A stretch of 64,000 nt of DNA from Delphinus delphis (GCF_949987515.2 NC_082689.1:70616267-70680266), one strand, 5' to 3'; shown: positions 1-12,982, counted from the first letter of the stretch. Notes: a model not told the origin generated them from the letters alone. Made by a program: numbers and translations.

Positions 1-1270
1 CTCTCCTCTGCCTCATTGTCTTTACTACACCAGTGCCTTTCTGCCCTAGACTAGATCTTCACTCCTTTGCTAACAAACAGACAAACGCCTGTTCCCATTA
101 GACTCAGATCATTTGACCACAGCACTCTTTACCACACTCCTCATTTCTGTTATCCTCCTTATCTTTTTTCATTGAAAACCCACAGTTTAGTCTTCCTTGC
201 CTCAAAGACTCTCTTCATATAAGCAGTCCACTAAAGTCCTTGTTTCTTAAGCCCTTGAACTCCTCATTTCCAATGGCTGTCTCCATCATTCCACTCCCGC
301 CACTTCATCCTAAGTCACACTTTGAAACTTGTCAGCACTACTGCTCCACCTCTGAAATTACTGATTTGGACAGTCCCCTTTCTGAAGACAACTTCCTAAA
401 CTTCCAACTTGTTTGGTAAAGTACACCCTTTGCCAGTGTTCTTTCACATCATCAGGGTTTCCCAAATATCGATAGCTATACTGCCTCTTCATCTATCAAA
501 CTCCTCTTGTCTTCACTTCCCTCTCTCTACAGCTCAGATCCATGTTCTATTTCAAACACTCTTTTTTTATGTATTATAATTTCCCATAACTTTCCTTCCA
601 TCACTTTCAGCTTTAAAAAGAAAAAGCAATCTGAGGAGCTCCACCACACTTTCTCTTCACGTGTATACTCAGGCAATTGAGGGTGTAGGTATCACTATAT
701 ATTCATGTCTCCAACTTAAACTGTGTTCCCAACACTGCATGGCTACACTTCTCTACCACTCTCTTCAACAACCATCCCAAAGTTCTACTTGCCTCAAACC
801 TTTGACCACTCTCCAACAATATGTGCCTCCCTACGGTCAGCCTATGACTTTGCTTCCTGTATCATAGAGAAATTGGAAGCCTTTAGATACTAATTGCTGA
901 ATTACTAATCCACCAGATCTACAGCTCCATCTGTGAGGTTTTTTCATTCCCTTTGTTCTCTCCTATTACAGTGCATTACGCATCCTTTCCTCCGTAATTC
1001 CTTCTGTTCTCTGGACCTTACACATGGCTGCTTTATCAAGAACACTTCATTTTTCCAGTATCTCGTGTGTCTTTTTCTCTTTACTGGATTCTTCCCGGTA
1101 TCATTTCAAAAGACTGTAAACTCTTCAGTCTTAAAGGAGAGCTTCCCTCTTTTTCCCCCTTAAAAACAAAAGCAAAAACAAAACAAACCCTTCAAAGAAT
1201 CCTCCCTGGACACCACATTCTCCTCCAACTGCTGCCCTCTCTCTTCCTTTATCTTCAGAGCCAATGTCTT
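1..1270. other. Pyrimidine-rich spacer, no gene recognised
   Basis: The + strand is rich in C and T, with short open frames that have no recognisable domain, signal peptide or codon pattern. It runs directly into an L2-like segment, so part of it may be an older upstream portion of the same element. I cannot name a family for it. Confidence 0.4.
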
Positions 1271-1455
1271 TAAAGAGTTGTCTTCAATCGTCTATTCTGT
1301 CTTCTGTTCCCCCACCATGTCAGTAACACTGTGTTTGTTAAGGTCACTAAGGAACTCTACATGGCTAAATCTAATGGATCCTTGAGACCTTTTCTTACCA
1401 GCCTTTCTGCTACCAGGTCCCTTACTTCTCTGGGCTTCAGGTGCCACACATTTAA
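1271..1455 (+). mobile_element. LINE-2 ORF2 (reverse transcriptase) remnant
   Basis: The + strand from about 1338 reads as V-T-K-E-L-Y-M-A-K-S-N-G and later S-L-G-F-R. This matches the VTxxLxxAKSNG and SLGFR spacing I know from the L2 reverse transcriptase N-terminal region. The fragment is short and diverged and is not coding. L2 stopped moving before the placental orders split, so this is a fossil. The upstream limit is uncertain. Confidence 0.5.
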
Positions 1456-2044
1456 ACTGAAGAGCAGACTTTAATTATGTGAAAGTGGGGGTGGACCAGA
1501 TGGCTTCTTGAGGTCCTTTTTAGTCCCTGGAATCCCTGGTTGCTGATTTTGAGTCACACACGAGTTAGCAGTCACATTTGTATGCATGGTTCAGCATTGC
1601 CATCTTTGAAGTGAGACATTTTCTCTTGCTGCCTAAATTACTTCTAGGTTATAAAATCACCTTTGGAAGCAATATTAACTCTTCCTGGCCTCCAGTCTGC
1701 TCTTTACTAATGACTGGATTTTCTAGAGAGGAATAACTAGTTAATTGAAATATGAAGTTGGCTCCTTCAGCATACAAAGAATTCCAGGCTATTGAAATTC
1801 ACAGAAATAAAAGTTTGCTCACTGGTCAGAGCACTAAGGGGATAAATTTTTTTCTGCCTCAGAGACTAGAGCTATCAGGAAGACCTCTACGATGTTTATG
1901 CTGGCCTCAGTACTGTGACTGATACTTCTTTAGTCCTGGGACAGAAAAATAGTCTTATAAAAAGACTTGAGGGGGAAAATAAAGCAACATAAGTAGCAGA
2001 AAGAAAAAAAAAATTTTTTTTTTTTGTATGCTAGACCACCCAAT

Positions 2045-2255
2045 GTAGAAAGAGAATGGACCTAGAGCTAGAACTAGATTTGGTCCAATCACCAGTTTGC
2101 TCTGTGATACTGGGCAAGCCACCCCAAGTGCTCATCTGTAAAAATAGGGAAGTAAGATATTTACTGGGCCTCCCACCAAGCATGTGAGAATCAAGTGAGC
2201 TAAAGAGTAGAAAATACTCTAAAAAGTAGAAAGTGCTCTATAACTCATGACACTT
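2045..2255 (+). mobile_element. MIR SINE, sense
   Basis: It holds the MIR core order: a 'tgctctgtgatactgggcaagcc' type segment, then 'ctcatctgtaaaaataggg', then a '...gtgagaatcaagtgag' tail. It is diverged, as expected for this ancient tRNA-derived family. Confidence 0.7.
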
Positions 2256-3032
2256 ACTAACAGAGAAATAACAATGTCCTAGTAGGAAAGGTCTATTGGA
2301 GCAAGGAATCACTGAATCCATTTGTAGTAGATAGGCATTAGATTAATACTTCGGTATACCCAGGTAACAGGATATTGATCTGCGGGCGGGGAGTTTTAGG
2401 CAGGGAGAAGCAGATGAGAATTGTTGATTCCATTCTTCTCTCTGAATGTTGATCTTTTAGCTTACAGAATTTGAGCTACATATATGCTTGAAGGAGATGA
2501 CTAATGAATTTTCAGCCCATAGAGATTCCATTTTGCAGGAGTTTTCCAAAGGGATTATTGCTTTAAAAAAAGGAACAACCCAGAAAGATAATACAAGTCT
2601 TAATGGAGCAAAGAAGAGATAATTTAGATTTGTTAATTCCTTCCAAATTTTAATGACTTGGGATAATATGGGCCTGTGTCTCACTGGTATGTGTCAGAGA
2701 AAAGATCTTTTCCCCCTTTCCTTAAGTTTCCGTTTCTAAAAGACACTAAATATAAGGGAGATAGACAATCCCTCAGTCTATCTGATTTAAACTTATCTGA
2801 AAGATATTACTGTGAAAGTCAACCTACGTATATTAAAGTGTGTGAATTTCACTTTCACATTATTGTCCCTTCTTACATAGTATTACACATGGAGTAGTTG
2901 TAATCTTCTTTTCCCTTATAAATCACCAAGGAAGACCCATGAGTTAGGTAAACTAGACACATTATTTTATGCAAAAAATTTTACCTTTCTCCCTCTACTA
3001 TTCATGATCTGAATTAGGACCACCTAAAGGAA

Positions 3033-3041
<9 letters not shown>

Positions 3042-3067
<26 letters not shown>

Positions 3068-3258
3068 GGTATGTGGACCTCTCACTGTTGTGGCCTCTCC
3101 CGTTGTGGACCTCAGGCTCCGGACGCACAGGCTCAGTGGCCATGGCTCACAGGCCCAGCTGCTCCGTGGCATGTGGGATCCTCCCGGACCAGGGCACGAA
3201 TCCGTGTCCCCTGCATCGGCAGGCGGACTCTAACCCACTGCACCACCAGGGAAGCCCC
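3042..3258 (-). mobile_element. CHR-type cetacean SINE, antisense, with target-site duplication
   Basis: A long poly(T) is followed by the reverse complement of the tRNA-derived CHR SINE, ending in 'caccaccagggaagcccc'. The flanks share AAGGAATACTTTTTT (3027-3041 and 3259-3273), a target-site duplication typical of L1-mediated insertion. Several CpG sites have decayed (for example 'cgaatccg'), so it is older than the copy at 36781. It is non-coding; open frames in it are artefacts of the GC-rich head. Confidence 0.9.
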
Positions 3259-3569
3259 AAGGAATACTTTTTTACATATCTTCTTCTCCTTACTTTATTC
3301 CATGTACTCGTAGTTCCATAGATGCTGGTTTTCCATTTCCAGGTCATAATATTTCCTTTTAAGATAAAAAAAATTTCAAATAAAAAAGTGGGTCAACTTA
3401 AAGAAAATAGTAAATATATAACATATATGTAGTAAGCAGAGAGAGCAAAAGTCATGAAGGTGGAGGGCAAGTGACTGAAATCTCAGAAACACTGCCTTAT
3501 AGAATGTTTCTGACAGTTTATATATGGTATATTAATTTTCCTTTGATATTTCCTCAAAATTTAATAATC

Positions 3570-3890
3570 CCATAGGATAGCATGATGGTTTGGCATCAGA
3601 TAGACATTGGTTCAAATCTCAGTCCTTCTCCTGTCTAGCTCTGTAACTTAGGGCAAGTTATTTAGCTCCTACCTGAGTTTTTGCATTTGTATCAATAAAA
3701 TGGACATAACATTAGTTTACAAAACAGAATGGATTATGGTGATGACTGTGGACTGTCTCACTGTGTCCAGCACAAGACAGAGGTTAAAAAATTATAGCTA
3801 TTATTACCGGAGAGGATAGATATTAAGCATCTCATTTTACAGATGAGAAAATTCAGACTCAGAGAAGTTATGTGACTAAAGGATAAAGTT
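3570..3890 (+). mobile_element. MIR fragments (sense, then antisense end)
   Basis: 3570-3815 carries 'ttcaaatctcagtc', 'ctgtaacttagggcaagtta' and 'caataaaatgg', the sense MIR order. 3820-3890 carries 'ttttacagatgagaaaatt' and 'cagagaagttatgtgact', which is the MIR core in the opposite orientation. These are therefore two separate old insertions side by side. Confidence 0.65.
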
Positions 3891-6050
3891 AAATATTACC
3901 TACTCTGGGTGCAATCATTTCTTGAGTACTGATTTAAATTTCCAAAACCACATTTCATCACATTCTTGATGAAAGAGTAGCTAGGAAGGTATACGCAAAG
4001 ACTTTGACTCTATTACTGCGTTGGTGCAGCATTTTAATAAATAGCTAGTTCCCTTATGTAGATGGACGTTGGTACTAATGATGCTACATGTGTAAACTTG
4101 ATTCTTGAGAGATCCTTTTCAATTTGCTTTTTTTCTGTGACTACAGAGTATAGTTATCACTCAACTAAGTGCTATTGATGACAATAATAGGGCACAACAA
4201 TGAAAGCTATTCTTTACTATTAGAAAACAAAGCTGAAAGTGGGAGCAATTTCATTTTTTTCCTTCAGTAGTATAGCCAGAGAAACACTGGTTTTAGGAGC
4301 ACTGGTTTAGGTGCAGTCATGCATATATCAGGACTGGGGACCATGGCAAAAACAACCTTACCCGGAATTACTATTATCTCATGAGGCTACCATATCGTAC
4401 AGCCTCTCTGACCATACTAGAGTGGTGCATGAAACTGAACTCACTTTCTCTCGACAAGTGCAGAGCTGGCAATCTCTAAGTGCAAAATTATGTCATATAA
4501 TTCTGGCATTTCTAGATTAAGAAATAAACTCTTAAGAAAAAAAAAAAACACTCCAGAACAGATTTAAGATCAGACTATGAATCAGGCGGAAAAAAATAAA
4601 ATTAAGAGCTTGAAAATTCTGCTAGTGCGTATGCAGTCGTAGGCACAGTCACCCCCTCTTTCCTCTAGATCACATAGTTAATGTGATCTGGACCATGTTT
4701 ACGCAATAATTACATTCACCTGCTTCCCTAAGTGACCACATTACCTTATTATGGTGCTTATCAGTATGCATATAAAGTACACTTCTCTGTTGACGGATTT
4801 ATTTAACCCTTAAAATGAAGTTGTGATTGTCTTTGCATCACATTCTTCGTGAGCAATTCAGTAGCAATTCACAGTGTTCTTGTTACAGAGGTGATTATGC
4901 AGTTGCATAAAAATATTGACCAAGACTGTTCCACGTAGAAGTTCATAAAGATGAAAGTCTGAAAGTCACAAAATGTCATTAGTGTAAGTAGTTCAATTAC
5001 CTCTGAAGGTAGAAGATTAAATCTATTTTTACAAGAAATTTTGACAAACATATCTGTACTCTCTAGATTGCCTTTTATATGATTTGTGATCTGATTTCTT
5101 GACCAATTAGACGTCGAAACGTGAAATGATCTTCATGAAAAATAGTGGTGATGTATTTGTTCAAAACTGCCTGAGATTGCTTAAAAAATAAGATGTCTGT
5201 CTATAAGAAACACGTGATTCTAGTAGAGGGTTAGGATTCCCATGAAATGTTAATCTACTAAGAAGCCAAGACATTTGGTAAAAGCAGGGGTTTCAATGTT
5301 AAGAGTGAGGGCAAGTGGCAAGTTGCCAAGGAGAGATGGAACAGGTTCACAGAGATGTTTGTTACAAGCATCTTGATTTGTGGCAAACTCATTTGCCTCA
5401 GGAAGTCACTGACAGTAGGGGCAGAGAGGGACTAGACGCCGCAGTTGTGTCTAGCACTGATCCAGACAAAACAGCAATCAAAACCCGGGAGCTGACATTC
5501 AATCATTAAAGATCCCAGCCATTTGTACAGTGCACCTAGCTGACACTCAAAACATCTCAAAGAAAGCAGGATCTCAATTTCTCAAGCAAGGAAATAGAAA
5601 ACTGCAATGTCTGAATGATTTTATCTAAGCTCAGATTGGAGCAGTAATAGCATTAAAATGGAATGGGTTTAATAATAAATCTTGGCAATATAACTGCGAT
5701 CTACAGAGTAGTAAATTTTTCAAGTTCATTTGCTCTGCCTCCTTTTAGACAGTATACAAGTATACTATGTATGCATAGACAATGATGCCATTATATTGTG
5801 GCAGTAGTGGAAGAAATGGTTATGGCATGATTAATTGTAGAACAGAATTACTTGACAGCAGAGCTGTCCAATATCAAAACACTGCCAGGTTTTTAAATTG
5901 GACAAGTTGAGGAATGTATATTGTTGCTGCTATACCCGAATTTAAGTAAAATTTAACTCTTTTTAGTAACTTCCTCCTTATCTGCACAATGTCAAATAAA
6001 CAAAACAAAACAAAAAACTCCACAGAAATGTGAAATGCTTACATGTAGAC
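3891..6050. other. AT-rich spacer, no gene seen
   Basis: Unique-looking sequence without a convincing exon, RNA gene or repeat boundary. An open frame at 5315-5509 has no recognisable domain, no splice context and no codon signature, and I treat it as chance. Confidence 0.5.
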
Positions 6051-6059
6051 AGGCATTCA

Positions 6060-6440
6060 AGACTGATGACTGATAAATAAATAAAGGCGCAGCATTTGTA
6101 TGGCTCTTTGAAGATTGCAAAGAGCTTTCATGTACATTATTTTATTTAATCCTCATAACAACACTCTGAGATTGATTCAGAAGGCATTTCAATTCAATTT
6201 TCAGGGAGGCCTACTCTGGGCCAGGTTTTATGCTAGACACTTAAGATAAAAAGATAAATTAGATGACATTCTTGTAGCCAAGAAATTGAAAACTGAGGAA
6301 ACTGAGTCTCAGAGAGATAGATGGTCTAGTAAATTTTGACTCCAAAGCCCCAAAATCTATACCTTTGCACTGAAAATCTGATGCTTTTATCTTTTTACCA
6401 TGTACCTCTAAACAGAATGAGACTGAATTAGTCAAGAGAG
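6060..6440 (-). mobile_element. MIR-family remnants, antisense
   Basis: It contains 'ttatttaatcctcataacaa' and 'aaactgaggaaactgagtct', the reverse complement of MIR core and tail. The middle portion is diverged, so more than one insertion may be joined here. Confidence 0.6.
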
Positions 6441-6754
6441 AAACCTGTTTTTGTTGAAAGCTGGTTTCCAAGACACTCTAAATTTCCTACAGTGAAAGCA
6501 GCTTAGCAGATAACTCAATTCAAAGATCACTTGCTTATTAAAGCAAGGGTTTTAGACCACTAATTTTATTTCCTTTAGGAGCAGTGCTAAATAAACTTGC
6601 ATTAAAATGGAGTGAACTGTCCAGCTTCGACATGTAAAGAGACTGGAAGACATCACTCCTAGCCTTACAACATGAAAAAGCTGCACAAACTGAAAATCAA
6701 TGACTTCTTTTGGACATATCAGAGAACTAAGGGTGCAGGGCAAAAAGCCACCCC

Positions 6755-7590
6755 AAAATTTGGAGAGACAGGTACATCCAGAAAGACACAGCCAAGATCT
6801 GCTTACCCAGAGCAGAAGTTGCTAGAGCCATAAACTGGTAGGAACACTTAATGGTAACTTCCTTGAATCGCTGGAAGATGAATGTGGACCAGCTGAGACT
6901 TAAAAACTTCAGGAGACCCAGTTTTAAGAGTTGGGAGGAGTCACACTTTGATGGGTTTTACCTCTAGGAACCCCAACAGGTTCTTCCTGTGAAGATTGGA
7001 GAAAAAAATCCAATCTTTGTGTTTTTGGCAGTTAGGGGGTAAGTGTAACCCATTGGAAATATACCTAGGGGAAAAGTAACCGTATAAGTCATGTGGATAG
7101 TATATATCCTTGATAAGGTGTGATGAGAGTGGCACTTTCCCTGGGTGCTCTTCCTCTTTCAAACACATAAGCCCAGTCTAATCAGGAGAAAAACATTGAA
7201 CAGACCTCAGTTGAGAGACGTCTACAAAACACTTGCCCAGTACTCCTCAAAACTGTCAAAGTCATCAAATACAAAGAAAGTCTGAGAAACTGTCGATGTA
7301 AAGAGGAGCCTAAGGAGACGTGATGACTAAATGTAATGTGGTGTCCTGGATGGGATCCTGGAACCAAAAAATGTATTAGGTAAAAATTAAGAAAAACTGA
7401 ATGTTTGGACGGAAAGTATGGACTTAGGTTAAAAACAATGTAATAATACTGGTTTATTTACTGTAACAAATGTACCTAACAATAGGAGACATTAGGTGTG
7501 GAGTATATGGGAAATTGCAGTATTATCTCTGTGACTTTTCTGATCACCCAAAACTATTTTTAAAACAATGCGGGAAAAAGTAAACAAACA
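6755..7590 (+). mobile_element. Old L1M-like remnant (upstream and 3'-terminal parts)
   Basis: 6755-7165 resembles 21640-22050 of this window (shared 'ttacctctagga' context and the surrounding order), which there leads into L1M ORF1. 7170-7590 resembles a common mammalian L1M 3'-terminal segment ('ctcaaaactgtcaaagtcat', 'gatgggatcctggaac', then 'tttaaaacaatg'). Both are sense. The middle of the element is missing. The subfamily is not assigned. Confidence 0.5.
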
Positions 7591-7884
7591 GAATGAATTG
7601 GGTTTTCAAATAACTTCTTAAGCTCCATGGGAAATATCTATGTTGAGAAGTAGAACTGGTTATAATCATAGTAGAATTTTCTGTCTTGGGACATCTCCTC
7701 TTTGGCTTCTGTTTTGGATGAGACACCTAAGGAATTATGAGGGAGAAAGTGGTCCCCCATTTGTCACCCAGATTGATGAATCACCCCTTGATATCCTGGA
7801 GTGACAGATTTCGAAGTAGAAGGCGGTTATTGGAAATAAAATCTGTTACAAAGGAAACCAACTTTTCCTGACTTACAGAATGTG

Positions 7885-8010
7885 AACACTAGAAACGACC
7901 ACAGATGCACTCAAGTCCAATTCTCTCACTTTACAGGTGACAAAATTGAGGCTCAGGAGGGGACGCATCCATCTTGGATCCAAGATTAGAACTCAGTTTC
8001 CTTTTGATGC
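7885..8010 (-). mobile_element. MIR fragment, antisense
   Basis: 'ctttacaggtgacaaaattg' followed by 'aggctcagg' is the reverse complement of the MIR core. It is short and diverged. Confidence 0.55.
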
Positions 8011-9423
8011 TAATGTTTTAATGTGAAAGATTTCAAACATATGGTTAAAATAACGGTACGAAGGACACTCTGTACCCACCATTGGGCTAAATGATTAACA
8101 TTTTGTCATATTTGCTTCATGTATTTGCATACCATTTAAAGGTAATTTTTATACTTTGTGACACTACATCCCTAAATATTTCATCGTGCATTTCCTAAGA
8201 ATAAACACTTTTTTTTTTTACTTGAAGTATAGTTGATTTAAAATACTATATTTGTTTCAGGTCCCATTTGTTTGTTTGCTTTTATTTATTTTGTCTTAGG
8301 AGACATATCCAAAAATTATTGCTATGATTTATGTCAAATAGTGTTCTGCCTATATTTTCTTCTAGGAGCTTTATGGTTTCAGGTCTTACATTAGGTCTTT
8401 AATCAATTTTGAGTTTATTTTTGTATATGGTGTGAGGAAATGTTGTAAACTCATTCTTTTACACAAAGCTGTTAAGTTTCCCCAGCAACACTTACTGAAG
8501 AAACTGTCTTTTCTCCATTGTGTATTTTTGTCTCCTTTGTCACAGATTAATTGACCATAAGTGCATGGATTTACTTCTGGTCTCTCTATTCTGTTCCTCT
8601 GACCTATTTTTTTCGTTTTATATTTCTTTCTTTTTTTTTTTTCCCCCAAAACCACATTGTCTAGATTACTGTAGCTTTATAACAAGTCTTGAGGATAGGT
8701 AGTGTCAGCCCTCTAACTTTGTTCTTACCTTCAATATTGTCTTGGATATTCTGGGTCTTTTGCCTCTCCGTATAAACTTTAGATTCCATTTGTCAATATC
8801 AACAAAATAACTTGTTGGGATTTTGATTGGGATTGTGTTGAGAATATAGATCGATTAGGGGAGAACTGACATTTTAATAATATTGAGTCTTCCTATCCAT
8901 TAGCATGAAATATTTCTCCATTTACTTAGTTCTTCTTTGACTTCATTCATCAGAGTTTATAGTTCTCCTCGTGCAGGTCATATTTTGTTAGATTTCTACC
9001 TAAGTATTACTGAAAGTATTCACTTTCAGATGCTAATGTAAATGATATTGTGTATTTAATTTCAAATTCCACTTGTTCATTGCTAGTTATAGGAAAGCAA
9101 TTAACATTTGTATATTAACTTTGTAATCTGCAACCTTGCTTTAATCACTTATTAGTTCCAGGAAGTTTTTGGTTGATTCTTTCAGATTTTCTACATAGAC
9201 AAACATGTTATCTGTGAACAAAGACAGATTTATTTTTTCCTTCCAGATCTGTATACCTTTTATTTCCTTTTCTTGTCTTAGCATTAACAAGGACATCCAG
9301 TACAATGTTGACCAGGAGTGGTGAGAGGGAACATTCTTGCCTTGTACCTGATTTTAGTGGGAAAGCTCAAGTTTCTTGCCATTAAGAATGATATTAACTG
9401 AAGGTTTTTTGTAAATATTCTTT

Positions 9424-9547
9424 TTTTTTTTTTTTTTTGCCACACCTCGAGGCTTGTGGGATCTTAGTTCCCCAACCAGGGATTGAACGCAGGGCTGCAG
9501 CAGTGAAAGCGCCGAGTCCTAACCACCAGACCACCGGGGAAGTCCCA
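9424..9547 (-). mobile_element. tRNA-derived SINE (short CHR-like), antisense, inserted in L1
   Basis: Poly(T), then 'gccacacctcgagg', then '...accaccggggaagtccca', the reverse complement of the 'gggacttcccyggtggtc' SINE head. The duplication TAAATATTCTTT flanks it (9412-9423 and 9548-9559). It lies inside ORF2 of the antisense L1, so it is younger than that L1. It lacks the extended GC-rich body of the other CHR copies and probably belongs to another subfamily. Confidence 0.85.
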
Positions 9548-10065
9548 TAAATATTCTTTATCAAGTTGATGAAATTGTATTTTATTCCTAATGTACTGAC
9601 AGGATTTTTTTTTTTTATCATGATTGAGTGTTGGGTTTTGTCAAATGCTTTGTCCTGCATCTATTGTTATGATAGTATGATTTTTCTTTTTTAGCCTATT
9701 GATGTCATGGATTGATTCTTAATTGGTTTTTGAATGTTGAATCAGCCTTGCATACCTGGTATAAATCCCACTTGGTTTTCGCACATGATTCTTTTTATAC
9801 ATTGTTAGATTGATTTGCTAATATATTTTGAGTATTTTTGCATGTATATTCATGAGAGATGCAGGTTTGTACTTTTCTAGTAATGTCTGTTTGGTTTGAT
9901 ATTAAGGTAATGCAGATTTATAGAATGATTTAGGAAGTATTCCTTCTGCTTCTATGCTCTGAAAGAGATTGTACAGAATTGATATAATCTATTCATTAAA
10001 TGTTCGGTAGAATTCACTAATGAACCAATCATGCCTGGTAATTTGTGTTATGGAAAGTTATCAAT

Positions 10066-10132
10066 GCTTTTTTTCTTTTTTTTAATTGAAGTATAGTTGA
10101 TTTACAATGCTCTGTTAGTTTTAGGTGTACAG
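10066..10132 (-). mobile_element. 67-bp L1 3' end insertion with 15-bp target duplication
   Basis: Only poly(T) and about 50 bp of L1 3' UTR ('ttgaagtatagttgattta', 'caatgctctgttag') are present. The flanks are TGGAAAGTTATCAAT (10051-10065) and TGGAAGGTTATCAAT (10133-10147), 14 of 15 identical. This is an extreme 5' truncation inside an older L1. Confidence 0.85.
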
Positions 10133-10379
10133 TGGAAGGTTATCAATTATTGATTCAATTTATTTAATAGATACAGACCTATTCAAATTGTTTATTTCTT
10201 CTTGTGTGAGTTTTGGAAAATTCAAGGAATTTGTTCTTATTATCTTTACTTCTTTATTATCTTTTTATGTTCATGGGATCTCATTCTGTCTCATTGTGAT
10301 TTTGATATTCATTTATCTAGTAATTAGTGACATTAAGAATCTTTAAGATTCTTAAGAATCTTTTCATGTGCCTATTGGC

Positions 10380-11860
10380 CTTTAATGCATTTAAAAACAT
10401 CAAATACCTGAATCTGGTCAAGAATTTAGCTCCTGCTATTGTGTGACCTAAGCACATGTTTAGTGTTCTAATGAGACTATCAAACACTAGCTTTAATTCT
10501 AGGGAAGGAAGAGAATCTGACACATCACCACATGGCAGGTAGTTTACCTCCCTAATCCAGGCACTTACCATTCCACCAAGATGACCAGTCTATTGGGTTC
10601 AAATGTCTCCTTGAATATAAATATTTAATAAGTTAAAAACAGTGCAAACATTATATCCATAATCCTACTGTCACACTGAACAAAGACTTAGAAAATGCAG
10701 GAGCTCAGTCCATCACCAGAAAGAACCTCGTCTTCTTTGGAGCTGACTATGAATATATTCTAAGCCCATAGGATGGTTAAGAACAGTTCTTCCCTGCTAG
10801 CCTCAAGTAATCTTTTCATCGCATCAATATCAGAAAATCCCTCTGCTTCTTCCTTTCAACTCCTCTCTCAAGGGGTATCAGCTTTAATCTGCTCCAGTAA
10901 CTCATGGTCAAGTCAGCAAGTTACACTTTGCCCTAATCTTCTCTCCTTCTCTCTCTCTCTCTGTCTCCCTCTCTCCCTCTCCTTTCTCCCATCCCACCCA
11001 TTTCTAGTGCATCATTGCTGTGGGCTATTACTCTCAAAGCTAAAAGAGGATAGACAGGAAGCCCCACGCTGCCACATTTAACTTATCTTAAAATAAATGT
11101 GCTCAGAAGAAAATAATGGAAACAAATTCTTGCCATGTTGATTCTGGGTTTCACAGAACCATTCCCCCCCCCCCCCGCACCCACAGAACTATATTTAAAA
11201 TAACTAGAATTATGCAATAAAAAAGTACTCTTTATCCTGAATATATGCAAAGTTCAAGGAACATCATTTATGAAATGACTGCTTTTGCAAAAATTTCATC
11301 TAAAAGATGAGATTTAGGAAGACAGCTGAATTCTTTCTCTCCTCCCACTTCATCCACATATAGAAGAACTTCAAGTGTTCCTAGATTCAAGTGTAAAAGA
11401 GGACAACTTCTTTCCTGTTTATTCACAAGGCAGAGGACCTGGGCTCTGATAAGGGCTGCACCTCCTGTCACTAGTGTGTCTCTTGCTTCCTTTGGAAACC
11501 ACGCAACAAAGGAGATGACTATTTTCTAGCATTGCCTATATTTGAAGTATGACTTTACCTGGGGTGACTCTAACTTAGGTCTGAATCAACAAATATTTAC
11601 CTTCTTTGAAACTATAATCTTCTTCATCTATTCAAGATACCCTACAATGACTTGTAAACATGTGCAAAACTATAGCAAAAACAAAAAGAAGATTGGGAAG
11701 AAGTTTACCATTCTGAGCATATGGTTCAACACAGAGTTTTCTGGAAACTGTTGGCATCAGATGAGATGACAATAATAGAATTTTCTGTATTGCGTGCAGG
11801 GCAAACCTGGTTTCGGAAGCAGCAATTGCACATGGAAGAAAATCTAGACAGGAATGATCA
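10380..11860. other. Spacer with simple repeats, no gene seen
   Basis: No exon-like stretch is recognised. A TC-rich tract lies at about 10938-10990 and a run of 14 C at about 11164-11177. Open frames over the TC tract are compositional. Confidence 0.5.
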
Positions 11861-11864
11861 CACC

Positions 11865-11990
11865 TGTCTGAGTCCACACTCTGTCCCTTGACAGCTATGT
11901 GGTCCTGATCACATTACCTAACTTCTCTGAATCTTAGTTTCCCCAGCTGTGAATTGGAGATAGCATGGATTAAACAAAATGATTTAGATT
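11865..11990 (+). mobile_element. MIR fragment, sense
   Basis: 'ttgacagctatgtggtcctg', 'cctaacttctctgaatctta' and 'ccccagctgtgaattgg' follow the sense MIR core order. Confidence 0.65.
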
Positions 11991-12944
11991 ACAGTGATCA
12001 AGTTTTAAGTTTCATACTGATGCATAAATGTGAAACAATAGTCAGCTTAATATATGTTGCTATTTTCCCCACTTTCTCCTTACTTCCTGTTCCAGGATAA
12101 CTTATTAACTTGTAGAGTTGATAAGATGTTGCTGCAAAAGCCTGTAAGAATATGCTTATTCCCTACCCTTAGTTTGCTCATAGGCTTGTTTTCCAATTTG
12201 ATAATTATGAGATTTGTATTAGTACATATGTACCTACTTGGTCTTCTTTATGACACTGGCTCACCCGTGTTAAGTAAATAGCTGATGTTTAAGTGTTGGA
12301 TGCAGGGCTCATCAAGGGAGAGGCCTCAGGCCTGTCTTTATGAGTGCTCTGTCAGCCTAGCTACATTCCTGCTGATACACCAGCCAAATCAGCTGTGTTA
12401 TTAAGATGCTGAGGGTCACAAAAGCGTTGTTTTTCTCTTTGATTGCACTTTACTTGTACTGTGTAGACAGTGACAATGGGAACAAGGAGTCAGATAATAC
12501 CCATGACGTTTCTCCATCAGAAGCAGCCAAATGGAGCAGGCTTGTCTTGTAGGTGTAGGCACCTGGGTGCCTAGACAAGTCTACCTTTTGAGCACACAAT
12601 AGCAGGGTAGAGTATTGCCTTTGTGCTCAATTCTAGGCTGCTCTGAGTCCAAGCCTTTGGGAATGTACAAAATATTCTCAAGGCTGTTGAAAATCCCACA
12701 CAAAGAGATGGATCTTCTATACCCTCATGAATGGCTTGGTGTATGCACCTTTTCTGGAAAGCCAAAGGAAATTCTCAGCCTCTGATTCCTGGTTAAGAAA
12801 ACCCTCCCTCCGATTTGAGACTATCAGTTCATTAAATGTGACCAGAATGTGGGTAATGAATCATTTCATCAAGCATTCAGAAGCTATATATGCAAGAACC
12901 TGACTAAATATTTTGGTACCTACAGCGTGTAATGTATTTGTGTG

Positions 12945-12982
<38 letters not shown>

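Larger units (their letters stand above)
8209..10379 (-). mobile_element. Antisense L1 ORF2 remnant, interrupted by a SINE and an L1 tail
   Basis: Poly(T) at 8209-8219 and 'cttgaagtatagttgattt' mark an L1 3' end. At about 8262 the sequence jumps into ORF2, so most of the 3' UTR and ORF2 C-terminus are missing. The minus strand then reads L1 ORF2 pieces such as D-K-A-F-D-K-T-Q-H-S-I-M-I-K near 9650, the region just before the reverse transcriptase active site. Frames are broken repeatedly. Two younger insertions, at 9424-9547 and 10066-10132, split the element. The right edge near 10379 matches an L1 C-terminal segment ('ctttt catgtgcctattgg'), which points to a further rearrangement. Confidence 0.8.
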
